Source of the DNA: Mesaphorura yosii
Taxonomy: Eukaryota; Arthropoda; Collembola; Poduromorpha; Tullbergiidae
Length of the DNA: 64,000 bases
Direction: 5' to 3'
Assembly: GCA_009869945.1 (NCBI GenBank)
Contig: WIXG01000115.1
Location: 1 to 64,000, forward strand
Every line of letters begins with the position of its first letter. Position 1 is the first letter of the stretch. Position numbers and translations under genes: made by a program. Positions 37,101 to 50,300 of this stretch are shown here, in pieces. Under the pieces are notes generated by a model that did not search any database, was not told the DNA's origin, and worked only from the letters and a program-made list of their open reading frames with translations.

Positions 37101-40100
37101 TCATTCTTATCAGCATTCTTTTCTGTCGCCAGCACGTCCGTTTCTTTTGCTGACTCTGTATTTGATGAATCTCCCTCCTCGCCTGTTACTGTCTTGTTTG
37201 CGATTATCGTGTCGTCAATGTTGGTCTCTGGACAGTTGCTGAAGCTCAAGAAACTGCCCCCACTGCCGCTCTGATTCTCTTCCGTCGACGCTGATGATGA
37301 TAGGGATGAGTAAACCATGGTCGGGTTCAGCGCAAAAGCGAATTCAGTCTTTCCAAGGAAATTGGCTGCATTGTTGGAGTAATTTTCTGGCACTGTACTC
37401 ATGCTCGTGCTTGGATTCAGCAGGTTTCCAGTACTGCTTCCCAGTCCGCTATCACAAGACAAGTTTTCATTTGACATTTCGCCTGAATTCTTCCTCGACA
37501 CGACAAGATCGTCCTCATTCCCATTGCCGCTGCCACTGTTGGTTTTGTGCACTGATGTGGAAGGAATGATGGACAACTCGTCAGGATAAATATCGTCTTT
37601 GACAGCGTTCGGGTTTTCGATCACCACGGGCGACGAAGGTGGAGCCTCAACGTGAGCATGAGAGGACGTGCCCGCGCCCTGCTTGCCGTCGTTATTCCAT
37701 GAAGGAAATGTGTCAGCGCCAGAAAATAGCAAGTCCGTGCCCGATAAACTGTTGAGACCATCAAAACTACGGAAGGAACGCAATTTGGACGCTGATGGTA
37801 ACTCAAATGATCTGCGATTAGAACTGCGATTGTTCTTTGCCAGGTTGGACACGTACGGGGGCGATTTCCTGCTTGCGCCGGCCACGCCGAGTGAAAACTC
37901 CGCGAGCACAACACCCTGACTTTCTCCTCCTTCCTCATCGGAAGATGAATTGGAAGAAGAGGACGAGGTCGATGTGCCACTTGTGCAAGTGCTCCCGGAA
38001 CTGTTGCTGTTTGATTTGGATGAACGACACGATGAACACGAAGACATGGAAGACGTTCGACTTCTCGAAGTGGAAGCTTGCTCTTGCGCTTTGGAGAGCG
38101 ACAGGGACTGCGACTGCGATTGGGACTGTGTAGTTGTCGTGGTCGTGTTGGACTGACCTTCCTCGTCCTCATCCTGGGAAGATGGGCTGGAGTAGAAAAA
38201 GTCTTCTTCATTGACCTCGTGGGGTTGTTCGGAAGAATCATCGGAAGACGAGGTACTTTTTTGCGATTCTTGAGATAATTGTTTAGACAGAGACTGAGAT
38301 GGAGCTTGGGCTTCAGGTGCCGTTGACAATTTCTCCTTTTCTTTGTCTTCAGCACAACCACTTTTAGTTACAATCTGATCATCTTGTTTTGGCAAGGACA
38401 GTGCTTCCGCGTTTAACGCTGGTTCCAGCAACGACAGGTCGTACTGATCAAAAGCGAATCCAGTCCTTCGTCTTGGTTTCATCAGGGTCTCTTCGAACGC
38501 GAGATCCAGTTGATCGAGTAAGTGCAGGTCTTCCATCTCAAATGGTCTTGAGGTAGCCGTCGCACGGAAAGCCGACGGCAGGTTCAAGGCACCCAATTTA
38601 TTGCTGTTGCTATTGCTGGCATTCGTGTTAATTCGGTCGTAATTATTTGGCGGTTTAAATGAAGTCATCTTGGAGTACTTTGAATTTGCGGGTACTGGCA
38701 GCGCGGCAGAGGAAGCATTGTCGGCAGCAACTCGAATCACGGAGTCAGTATCTGTGTCACTGTAATTCGAAGAGGACAGTCATCTCGAAACTCGACGGAA
38801 AAGCAACCCAACAATACTGCCAAGAAAAGCAGAAATTCTTACCTATCGGCCCACCAATGGCGACCAGAACATCCCTCCTCTTCTTCTTCTTCTTCGTCTC
38901 CTTCTTCGTGATCTTCACCATTTTCTTCTTCATCGTAATCTTCGTCCGTTTCCAGTATCGTTTCGAGGTAACCTACGCAGTTACCTGAAATCACGAAAAG
39001 GCATCATGCTCATTATCTTCTTTTTCATTCATCTTGACCGTGAGCATTGACCTTGCGAGATTGTCGCTGGTGACTTACCGGGAAAGAACTGAGGCTCGCC
39101 GTATTCCATGACATTGTCCGGGAAAGCGAACGGATTCTCCTGCACGTGAGAAAAAGCCAAAGAAAGGGTTAGGCGTGAAACAAAAATACTGCACCGCACA
39201 GGCGCAGGGATGTGATAAAGATAATAAAAAAGAACAACAAATATTGAAAAGTAGTATGACGACGAAGATGAAGTTGAGACTTTGGGATTTCTGTTTAGCT
39301 TTCACGCTCACTCGACCGGGCCGGGCCTTAAGATAAACATGAAAGTGATGCGTTCCTTGTTTATCCTTTATCGTATGTCGTCCGTGCAAATTTACATTAG
39401 CGAAATGTCTCAAAGTTAAATACAATACTCGAAAAACAAACAGAATGTGCCTGTATTGTGTTCTGAGCCGTTGTCAGATTTCTGTTGCGCGTAATTGCGT
39501 TAGGCAGTTGTGCCAGGATACGTTTCTGAGTAAATGTCAAGTCAATTTGGGAGAAAATGTGCGGAACTCGGGCATGGATTAAGTTTCCCTGCGACAGGCC
39601 CGCATTTCCGTTGTGTGGTGCCCCTGCATTCGTTACCTAAGGACATGGGCACCTATTCCAGCCTTCCAATGTCATACCTCGTGAAACCTCATGAACTTCT
39701 ACTCATCTCGTTTACACCATCCTCAAACTGAAAGAGCTCGTGCCTTTCTCTCCGTTCAAGCAAAATTTGCAATGGCTTGTCACAGGAGAATGTAATGTAA
39801 CGCCAAAAGCCAAATGGAGCGGAATGAATGACAGTTAATTACGACATTCAGTCCAATAGCCTAATTCTTAAGTAAATTAATGCTGTGCCGCAATTCACAA
39901 GACGGCAAGGCAAAGGTTAGTGTTACACGGTAACGAAAATAACGATAGGTCGGTTCGAGTTATTGCAAAGAAATCATCGTTATCATTATCTTAAATCCAT
40001 AACTTACAGAACCACACCCTCAATCTTCCGTCGGATCCGACGTGCCTGACTTCAGTCTCGCACTTTGCTGCGAAGAACATAAAAAAGTGACCTAGTTTGG

Positions 40101-42201
40101 CATTTCTGCTCTGCGCGAAACCTCATTCTACTCGACTCCATTCATTCCTCCCGTGAAGAAAGGTATGAAGATAAAGGAATAGGAAGTTGGACTAACGTTG
40201 ATGTTTATAAATATTGCCTTGCCTGCCTGAAGCCATCGTTTTAAATTGCAATCTATTTTAGCACAGTACAGGGAATGGAGTGGAGAATGGGCCCGCGCCT
40301 ACAGTCGGCAAGCGAAGCTTTTACAGCAACGAGTGGTTGCAAATGCAAGTCAGAGCCGGCCGGATGACTCCAATTCATCACTTAATGATTATAAACGAGA
40401 GTTCATTTTGTTCAATAACATTTCAGCGAATGATGCGGTGGGTTGTGGTTTATTTATGCCGACATGACATACCATCATCATCACATGTAAACGAGTAATA
40501 GTAATATTGCAAATTATCATCAGTGCAGAATGAATGAGTTCCGTTGCCGTAACCTGCGAGCATTAACTGTCTCGACTGTCTCTGTCGGCGTGTCAGATCC
40601 ATGAACTATGGAGCAACTCTGCCACCCATCCAAACACGCAAATGGTAAATTGTTCAATGAACTGAGCGCGAATGTCTCAGTGAATAGAATCAGTTGAGTC
40701 AGCGCAGTAAAGTACGAGGTCATTAATGCAGTTGATGCCAATTTTGTCGATGTAAATACCAGAGTCATTTAAATACAGGATAATACAGATGTAAAGAGCT
40801 TAGAGGAAGCCCCATGAACATTTTTGAGACTTGAAAATGATATGCAACAAGCAACAAGTAAATAAGTTGGATTGACTTCGAGTAATGAAACAAAATTAAC
40901 GCGGATCATTTCTACGCAATTAGCAAAGGAAAGGGTGTAGCAAAGCAAGCGAAGTTTCCCTCTCAATACCAGTATTGCGAATTTTCTTGACGGATGTAAT
41001 TAACAAGAGATTAGTGATTGCTAATTAGAAATCTCACAATTGAATGTCAAAATGCGGTCCCAATTTGGTTGACTGTGGCAATCTCTGCAATTGCATGCAA
41101 TTTAGTGTGCCAATTCGACAGAATCAGCCCAGAAACAATCGAATGAATCGCCGAATGAATTGCTGCAAGCCTGCTGCAATTTCTATGCATCAATGAGCCA
41201 ACAAATGTTCCCTAAAAGCTTAAAACCTCATTTGGCCAATTCCCATTGCCACTAAATACCTGAACTTTCTGTAATACTGCAGGCACATGCAATTAGGCCA
41301 GGCCGAGTACGTACAACTGCTCAACCGTCTCATTTTATTGAAGCCGTAATTTGTGCTGGTCATTCTATCGGATAATGGAGTAATTGAAAACGAGTATCGC
41401 GTTAGCGAGCACGGAAAGTTAAAGCCAATCCCATTATGTTTTATCGCCTCAAATTAAATCTACGCTGCCTGATATGCTTCCAAACTCGAATTGCGTGGCC
41501 CTTTTACTGTACATCGTACGGTAAGTGTGCGCAAGTAAGTAGTAAGTGGTCATAAAAGAAATTAAATCTTATTAATGTGAACTTCGTGAGTGTGGAAGAA
41601 TAGAACATATTGCTTATTGCGTGTTTTATGAATGTCACAGGTCGGGCAGGCGAATAACTGCACATTTTTACACTCTGGCTCCTCTTAAAGAGCTCTTCAC
41701 CTCTTCATCGGTGTAATAATCATAATTAGTGCAGTCCAGTAGCGGACACAGCTAAACACTTACCGAAACGCAATTAAAATCAGTGAGTTGTTGTAATGCG
41801 GCTGCATTTGGACTCATGCTAATAATCTGCTCCTCCACGTCTGCGTCATCTTCCCCACCGCCAGCACCAGCGCCAGTTGCTTCTGCTGCTGCTGCGCCAT
41901 TGTTCATAGCATTGTGCATCGCCATATTATGCATCGAGCTGATTGGGCTCGAATTGAACTTCATTGTCTGAAACTGGTGATGAAGATGATGGTTATTGCG
42001 GTGGTGGAAGAATTGAATATCATCATAATCGTCATCTGCGGCATGGATTCGCATGCTCGTGCTGCTGTCCATTATGTCGTCCGTCGTGAATGAAGGAGGT
42101 CGTGATAATGATAAGTTGCGCTGAAGCTGATGCTGTTGCTGCGATTGAGATTGTGTGGCCGCAATTGTTTTATTGATCATTTGTGGCGATTCCTCCTCCA
42201 T
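19158..42201 (-). CDS. Very large unrecognised disordered protein, 2826 aa, nine exons
   Basis: Nine exons joined in phase: 42201-41764, 39139-39079, 38984-38843, 38759-32404, 23067-22670, 21232-20914, 20074-19933, 19851-19615 and 19545-19158. Exon 4 is a single 6.36 kb exon; the intron after it is 9.3 kb. The start is MEEESPQMINKT. Most of the chain is low-complexity Ser/Thr/Asn/Gln/Glu, with a polyQ run, SQ repeats and an acidic DEDEDDDDEDEDEYD stretch. Non-repetitive blocks stand out: NPFAFPDNVMEYGEPQFFPG (about 148-167) followed by CVGYLETILETDEDYDEEE; FDQYDLSLLEPALNAEAL; RTVHFSPVVSEISWRESY; GFFQRLGKLRLSGSSNKKKR; EWYKLLKSAAEKYY; PPENKLCQENRQLSEHEL (from about 2466) with LSKLNVPDWYLRH; and KQPYLGWRSQERL. 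These look like conserved linear motifs of a scaffold or signalling protein. I do not recognise the family and assign no function. No signal peptide or membrane segment. Confidence 0.8.
22279..22308. repeat. 15-bp tandem repeat, two copies
   Basis: CAATTCAACACGATG occurs twice back to back within the intron between exons 5 and 6 of the large gene. Confidence 0.85.
23068..32403 (-). other. 9.3 kb intron of the large gene
   Basis: The intron runs from GTAAGT at 32403 to GTGCGTAG at 23068 and is phase 1 on both sides. Frames up to ~160 codons occur on both strands, but they overlap one another, lack splice partners and match no family I know. AT-rich sequence with TAATTA and CA/TG-rich patches; no RNA gene or transposon recognised. 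Confidence 0.6.
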
Positions 42202-45200
42202 TTTGGCGAGGGCGATTGTGGTTTTGCACTGTACAGTTCACAGTCACAGTGTATAACTGCGGTTTCAAATTTTCAATTGGTTGCGTTGAGCAGGACTAAT
42301 TCGAGCTCATACTCATAATCATCCCAAACCAAATCGGTGTCGTGTCGTCTGCCGAAACAAAGCAGTCATTCTTTTCTTCTTTCTTTTGGACATGCAGAGT
42401 GCAGGCAGTCACAGTCACAGCTGCTGCTCCAAGCAATCCCTAAAATTCGGCGTTTCCAAATTGCCAATTCAGCGTTCAGTGTCCTGCAATCACAAAACGA
42501 GAATATGAGATGCTTTGATATTGTGCTGAGTAATTAAGCATAATTTCTTCGTGATGTGCGCTTGCAACAGTAAAAGTAACCAGTAAACACTAAATAATTA
42601 CGCGCACACGATCAATGACTTGGCTTATTATTTTAATGACAGTTGGGAGTTGTGTAGTAAAGGCGGTCATGATGGTTGTAATTTAATTAACTAGTGGTGG
42701 TGACAAACTGACAAATGATGCTGCCAGTGTACTTTTACCCAACAAGCAAGGCACGCGTTCTGCGTCATTTTCTTATTTTAGCGCGAGACCACTTATGAGC
42801 TACAATACTCATCAGGTATTTAGAGCATTAGTTTGACTGTGTAGATTCGGAATGTAATTTATCTGACGTTTTATTGTTACGGCTGATATTTTGACAGAAT
42901 GCTAATGAATCAAAATCAAATACAGGAATTGCTCACTGGGCACAACACAAGCTCGTTAAGAACGTGATTCGCAATTCGCGATTCGCACGATTGAAATATG
43001 CTTTATCATTCTGTTCAGGCATTCTGTTCAGCTACAGCCCTCTAAATTACGTTAAGATTTATGACCGATGAACTGGGGTGAGAAGCACTGATTACTGATT
43101 TCGCATTGCATTTGCGGAGTATGCAATAGTACGAGTGAAACGTTGAATTTGGTCCACAGCTCATTACATTTTACTCTTTCTGTTCGTGTCACAACTTCAA
43201 ATTGCAGTACATCATTGTGATTTCACTACAATAAAGGGAACGTCGCAATCCACAGTTGCAATTTAATTCAATTTGTCCACCGGTAATGAGCAACAGGAAA
43301 TTGGAGTCCCCATGTGGGAGCTGAACTAATGAATTTAATTAGCAGCACCTCAAGAAGCGTCTGGCCATAAAACTTAATTGAAGCAGCATCTGCCTGAATA
43401 TGCATGAATCCATGACACAATGCTTCGAGCAAGCATGTAAATGGATACTGCCGAGTTAAGTGAGATTCATTTCAGTTAATGTCAGACTCACACGGATGCC
43501 GGCGCGCGATTGTTCACCATCGTCATTTCCCCTAAATTAGACTATTGTCAAATCATCTCTATCCTATTATTGTTGATGGTGCCATGCGTTAATTTTAATC
43601 ATCCAACTCCTGCAGCTTTTTGTAATTTAACTGAACCAAGCCAAACCAAACACATCATGATCACGACCACGAGCCCGCCACACCACGACTTGCCTTGCTT
43701 TGCAACATAAAGCCTACAATTCAAGCTCAAGCTCACAGAGGAATATTGTATAGTTAACTTAATTGAACACTTAACAAACAAGAACTGAACCCAATTTCAA
43801 CGTAATACAATGCGGGGCAGTCAGCTTGCGCGTACGGATGTGCGTCTTAACCGACTTTCGTCAGCCTTCATTCCATTGTTGCCTCTTACTTTGCTAAAAC
43901 GTGTGAACTTAAACTTGCTAAGACAGACCAACACAATGCGGTATGTGAATTTTACTGAAGAAGGGAAGACAGTCTGTACTTTTAATACGCAGGGCACTTG
44001 AATTGTAAGAAAGCACAAAGGATGCACATTTAAATTCTTGAGACCGTCCATCTTTAGTGGAGATCGCCTCAGTTTTCATTCCCATCATCATTCAACAACA
44101 AACAACGCTGACTCAAGACTAAGATGCAAGATTCTCATAAATTCGTAACCTCGTAAAATGTTTCTTGTACTCAAACAAACTCAACTCCTACTCGCATTTT
44201 GAAGTCTTTGCCATTTATCAGGGGCTTCACGGGCTTGGACTTCGCTGTTCACATATGCAAGGCATTTCTCACAAGCCCGCAAATCGCAAATCTCGTCCAC
44301 ACACGCATCGCAATCGCCTCATCGTTCCGGTGCACGAATCACCATTTTTCATTACCAAGCGCAGAGTACGTAAAAAATTGAAGCGGTGCGATGCGATGGT
44401 GAAAAAATTTACGAGAATTCTTTCTCGCGCAAGCTGAGTCTTGAGTTGTTTGTTGTTCTACCCTTGCATTACTTGAATTAACTACCAGTCTCGCAGTGCA
44501 TACGAGAGCAGCAGCAGCAAAGAGTTCATTCAAAAATACTGAACTGCTTGGTATTTACAAGACGTGGCAGAGATTAAATTAAATGGAAACGGAAGTTTAC
44601 CTTCTTGCTCTCCTGCTCACAGCAGCACTACTTCAACCGTTTCGATACATGCGAAATACGTCTAATTAAAATACAAAGGCAAGGGGATGAAAGAAGGGAT
44701 GTCAATGTCATCTCATCGCGTGCGTGCGTTACTTTGCTTTGCTTTGCTTGTAAATGAACTTTAATATAAGAAAACATCTGTATTGCACTCTGAGCTCCTT
44801 GTTTGTTTGCGTTGTACTGTTTTGCATACGAAGCATTTCATTAACACATAATTAAATTCCGGGCCGGTGGCGAGTCCTGATCGCGGGGAGAAGGCAGGAA
44901 TTCCAGTCGGATGCCGGGTCCAGCAGTGTTAAGATTTGTACATTCTGCCCTTACAAATTCACAGGGCGAGAAAGTCCACAGAGCAAAGAAGCAAAGGTGC
45001 GGAATTTCTCACGCTGTCCGCGTCCACAATGTCAATGAAAATATTATTATGAGAACATACATGATTATTATCAACGTGCGAGGTAAGTAAACTTATTTAA
45101 CCTGCGCCGCTGACGTTGGCGTTGGATTTGGATGCAGTCGTAGCCGTAATGAAATGAAATGCAAATACATTAACATCTACATCGCTCCTTGAACTACTTG

Positions 45201-46995
45201 CATTGCCCATGCCCATACCCTTCCATTGAAATGCAAACTGGCAAACAGTCTGTATAATTATCTCATTGTAAAGGTACGAGAACGGAAAACAGAAAGAGGA
45301 AATGGGAGAGGAAACGACAAAATGCTGCTTGACGCAGTCATTAGTACCGGCGGAGTGCATTAGCACAAAGAGTAGAAATAAGCGCAAAGCATTTCCGAGG
45401 ATCGAATTGACTCGCTCAACAGACAGACGACGCAAAACCCTTTTTATGCGTATATCCGAAATCTCACTTCTTTGCCATTTATGACATTCAAAACTTGGAC
45501 TTCAAACACGCTCGATTAAAAGCTAACTTCTTAAGATCCTTGCTGGATGTTCAGCGACTTTATTCAAGTGGATTGAGCTGGAACTCATTCAGTTACCAGA
45601 CTGACTGCGGTCTAAATCAGGAGTCATGAAGTCAATCCATAGAAGCAATCTCAGAAAGCTGCCACTGCCGCACCGCCAAAAACGCATAAAATCCTAAACC
45701 GCAAGCCAGATGCAGGCGCAAACACTAGTCTATTCGAATGCGAGCGCATTATGCATGCGGAATCATTTTTCTATGCTGCAGTTAATTTTCAGACATTTAT
45801 CAATGGACAAAGACGCTATCTGTTCTCTTCCTTCGTCGTCTTGCCACAAAACAAAGTAGTACCGTTCTTGGTTTGGTAATCTCATTCCCAGACTCGTCAG
45901 ACTTTGTTTATTTTATTTTCGCAATGAGATTCCTGTTTGTACGTACGCGTCGTGCCTGCACCCGCGTCAAGATTAAACCGCAGAAAATAAATGTGACTAC
46001 ATACCAGACGACTTTGAGGGAAAACGAGATGAACTGACGTGGCCGTGGAAAGGAGCCGCAGCAATAGTCATAAATCTATTCTCGTCTACATAAAATGCAT
46101 TTAATGGCTCCGGTTGCATTCTCCTGTGCCTGCGGTTACTGTATTTACATCGTCTCGTTCAAGATCGAAGGGTGACTTCCCAAATGCATTCGAATGCTCA
46201 TTTAATCACGAGCATTGTCGTCCTGCTCAAATCCTCTCATAGACTCCGTGAGCTCGTAACTTCTTAAGCAGTCCGGATAAGATGAAGAAATAAGACTTCA
46301 TCGATCGACGTCGGTTCAAGATAAGAATTTAATATCAGTTCGAAGTCTCAGTCAGACACTGCAACTTCACTTAAATTGCGAAAGCCTGTTAATTTGTTTA
46401 CCAGATTCTCGAACGTCATCTGTTTTATTCCACAAATTATGGCTCATGGCTGCAAATGTTGCATCACTGAATGCATGAATGCACATTGTCCTATACTCGT
46501 GAATACCTAACACGATAAATACGGCAAGGAAGACTGAATTTGGCAATTCGGGCATCTGCAGCTACAAATTACAGTTCAATTACAGGATTCAGTACATATT
46601 TGGCCAGACTGAGACCAACACCCAGCAAGACAAGTGCGTACCATGTAACAGTCCGCGAGTTATGCATCTTGGCATCCATCAAACGCAGATTGTCATATTT
46701 CACTTTACGCATGCATTTAAAATTTAAAATCCATTATTCATTTTTCTGAACCTGCTGCATGCGCCATGTAACATGCATTACAGTTCACTTCATGCATTAA
46801 ACATTTCCCTGACTGAATCTTATTAACTCGTTTCGAAACTCATCAGCCTATGTGCTGTGTTGAACTCAAGTTCAAGCCCTTGATTCAAAAACATGCATAA
46901 AAACGTCAACACAAATGCTGAGCCTGTGAGTTTGCTCGTTTCTCCCCGACTGCGTCTTTAGACGGTAAAGCTGTAAGAACACGAAGCTCCGAATA

Positions 46996-47368
46996 GGGTT
47001 CCGATCGACTCGATTATTCGCTATAATCGAATCCGTAATCGAGCCAACTAAAGAAAACTCCTAAAGTACCATACAAACAAACCACACAACTGCAAACAAT
47101 CCTCAACCCGTTGCCAGTTTTTGCCATTTTTGTCATGATAAACCCAAGAATGTAAGACTTACAAGGGTATTCCGGCAATTTCTAAAGCAATTATTTAGAA
47201 TTATTTTACCGGTGAGCCAAGAAACGTGGATTCTTGTACTAATTTAAAGGAAAACATGATTCTAACGATTAATCGAAAAATTCGATTCGGGGTGCTAGAT
47301 CGAATCGAATCGATTAGAACCGAACCGAGTCGAAATTTTTTCGATTATAATCGAATCGATCGGAACCC
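46996..47368. mobile_element. Non-autonomous DNA transposon (MITE), Tc1/mariner-like TA insertion
   Basis: Both ends read GGGTTCCGATCGAYTCGATT inward, giving terminal inverted repeats of at least 22 bp with one mismatch, and the element is flanked on each side by TA (46994-46995 and 47369-47370). Internal sequence is rich in TCGATT/AATCGA palindromic motifs. About 373 bp and without a transposase frame, it fits a MITE mobilised in trans. The frame at 47226-47576 that overlaps it is not a gene. Confidence 0.75.
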
Positions 47369-50300
47369 TAGCGTCAAAGCTACAGGGAATTCAGTCGGGA
47401 CCATTTCTGAAGAAATTATCGCTCGGAATTTCTTTGATCTCTCACAAGTCATTAGCAAGTCTTTCAAGTCTATTTCTAATTTCTGGTGGGATTTCATAAT
47501 TCAGTTTGGAATACACAAATTGCTTAAAATGCATGCAATTTTGGTCACATTACTGATACGACTCAAGACTAGCTAATGCACTGCACGGATTCTGTTAAAC
47601 AGTTTGAATGAAGATTGGAGTCGACATAAAGCAGGTTGATTGTACGAGAGAGGTTGTCAGCTGGCTCGCATCGCAGAAATATTTGCAGCCTCGTATGTTG
47701 TGCTTTGCATGGTCGCAAATGGATGAGCAATTCATAAATCAACTCAATTTGATACAAAAGCTTTGGACATGTGAGCACGAGCGAAGTTCACGTTTCATGT
47801 GAACCTTAAAATTGAACTTCTCGAACTCGGAAATGAAATCCCCAAATATATTTGCTTGTATGCTTAAATCAAAATTCGACGCGTCTCAACCACAGTAAGA
47901 GCAGAAATGCAGAATCGACGTGTGTACAAAAAATTATGGAGAGGACATTACATCTGATGAGTTTCCCAGACCGACACACAAGTCCGAGTCCAATGAAAAA
48001 AATGCAAATACAATTGAAGTTGATTTAAGTACTGGGCTCTCCCAGTTTGATGTAAGTAACGACAAATGACAATGGCAGAACAATGAACTCTTGCCAGACA
48101 CGCATTGAAACCTCTGACGAAACGAAAATCATGCTTGATTGCAGCTGTAAATCATTGAAGGTGTGAAATACGAAGATTTTATTGGACGCCGGGATATAAT
48201 CATTGCTATACACGATACACAGAGACATTGCAATGCAGGGCGACGAATTCTACACTGGCCCGGCGTATCTTAATTACAGCCCGTCGCAGAATTGCAGATT
48301 GCGCAGAAATAAAACCATATAATAAAAATGTTGAAAGAGATTTATAGTGCAGTCGTTTGATTACAGGAAGCACACAGATAAGGCCCGGCTCTTTCATTCA
48401 TTTTTTCTTGCATCCTCAAGAAAAAGAAGAGTGAATGCGCCCTAACTGAATACTTTCACAGGACGTGTATGCAGAGACAGAGATAGTGATAAATAACTCA
48501 GAATTTATGATGAGCGCACTCACGTACGGCCGGCCGGCAAAACTGCAAAAACCAATGGTAAATGGCAAATACACGAATTTCAAGTATTTCTTATTAAAAC
48601 AGGTTTGCAATTTAGTATGCCCTGTCTCTGTACCCACAGGGTTCCTGCGTTTGTGCAAGTTTATTGCGAAAACGAAAATTATAAACTTATTATGCCACAG
48701 GAGAACGTAACTCACCGCGCAATACGTTGGGTTTGCATGAGTATGTGTACGTGGCTATTGCGGAGTTTCAGGTGTCAGTCAAATGACAATCAGAAATCAC
48801 TAGCACAGTAAACGCAGTTAATAATAATTGCGTAACCTCTACACAAATGCAATATGACACGGGACGATGCAATCTGATACGTTAATTGAAAGTAATTAAT
48901 GTGTTCATCTTCAAGCTGCTCAATTGTTTAATTTATTGAAATTACTGCTCTTCGAATCGACCATGTACTTGCGGAGCACGTGTATCTGGATAGAGAAAAC
49001 TCGGCTTCATTCCTGTTTTTGCAAAATGTTAGTAGTGTTATCAGTAGCAAATTGGCTGAGTGGTTTGTCCAAATCGCACAAACCAACGAAATTGTACTCC
49101 ACCGTTTATGCAGTTTAAAAGCGCTCGTCTAACGAAAACCGAAAGAAGAATTCAGGATCTTTCTGTTTCATGTTTCGCAACGAAATGCGTAACGTAAGAC
49201 ATAAAACTCCTTATACGAAGCCCGAAAAGTCATAAACGAAAGCGTAACGAGCTTTCGCCTGCTACTTCTTCCTTATACGCATGCAGCCGTAGCATCTTTC
49301 AAGATTATGGAAGGGAAGAATGAATGAAATTTATGAGAGCACGACTACGAACGGCTCAAGACATCCAAGATCACGGTATTATTTTGCACGGCGACGGCGA
49401 CGTGGGGATGGGTAAATATTATGGCGTGGTTTCTTGGAACATAATTTTTAATACTCTTTTATCAACCGCGACTCGCTTTCACACACCACCGCCATTTAAG
49501 ATGAGCACAAGTTCCATATACTGGCGACGACCTGCAAAAGTAAAAATGGTTCCGCAACTTCGTCCGTCGTCTTTGCGGCGCGGTGCTGGTGTGCAAGTGC
49601 GGGAATGTTTCATGAATTAACATAATAATCATAAAGCAATTCCACAGAGACGAGAGAACGACGATGCGAGACACTGAGATTATTGCATATTACTTTACAT
49701 CTTGTGTTCGTTGAAATGAGTCCCCTATTTCACGAACTGTGTCTTTTATGCCTGTAATGACAAAATTACAGGGCCAATGCTCAATGCTCCTGTGGAAGCA
49801 CCGGCCGTCTCGGATTTCAGAAACTGCGACTGAAACTGCAACAAATGGAAAAGAGTTTCGAAGGATTTAATAATGCTCGACGACGGACGCAACATTTGCC
49901 TTGAGGCATTTGAGGTGAAACATTTCCTCAAGACAGTCGCGAATCTTCTGCAACAAAAAGCGTGTAAATGTAAAGATGAAATGGTGCTCCTGAATAACTT
50001 TGATCTTGCTCCTGGTCAGCCACAAATGTGAATGTGAACATTAAACCGTAACCACTCGACCCCACCAACAATTAATTAATACGATTCAAAGTTTTTAGTT
50101 CTTAGCCGTAGTCGTAGTCATTAAAAAGAAGCGAACCAACATGTGAATACGCAGCTTACATGTAGAAAATTGTATTACGAATTTTATAATCTCTTCATTC
50201 GCAGCATCCACCACAGGGCTTTGTAAGCACGTTGTTCAAGAAGCTGCAATAATGTGAATTTAATGGTAGAACAAGTGTTTCAATATTTTACAATTTGAAC

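Noticed and set aside
47226-47576. 116-codon ORF
   Set aside because: Half of it is the inverted-repeat transposon end; the translation is a read of TCGATT repeats.
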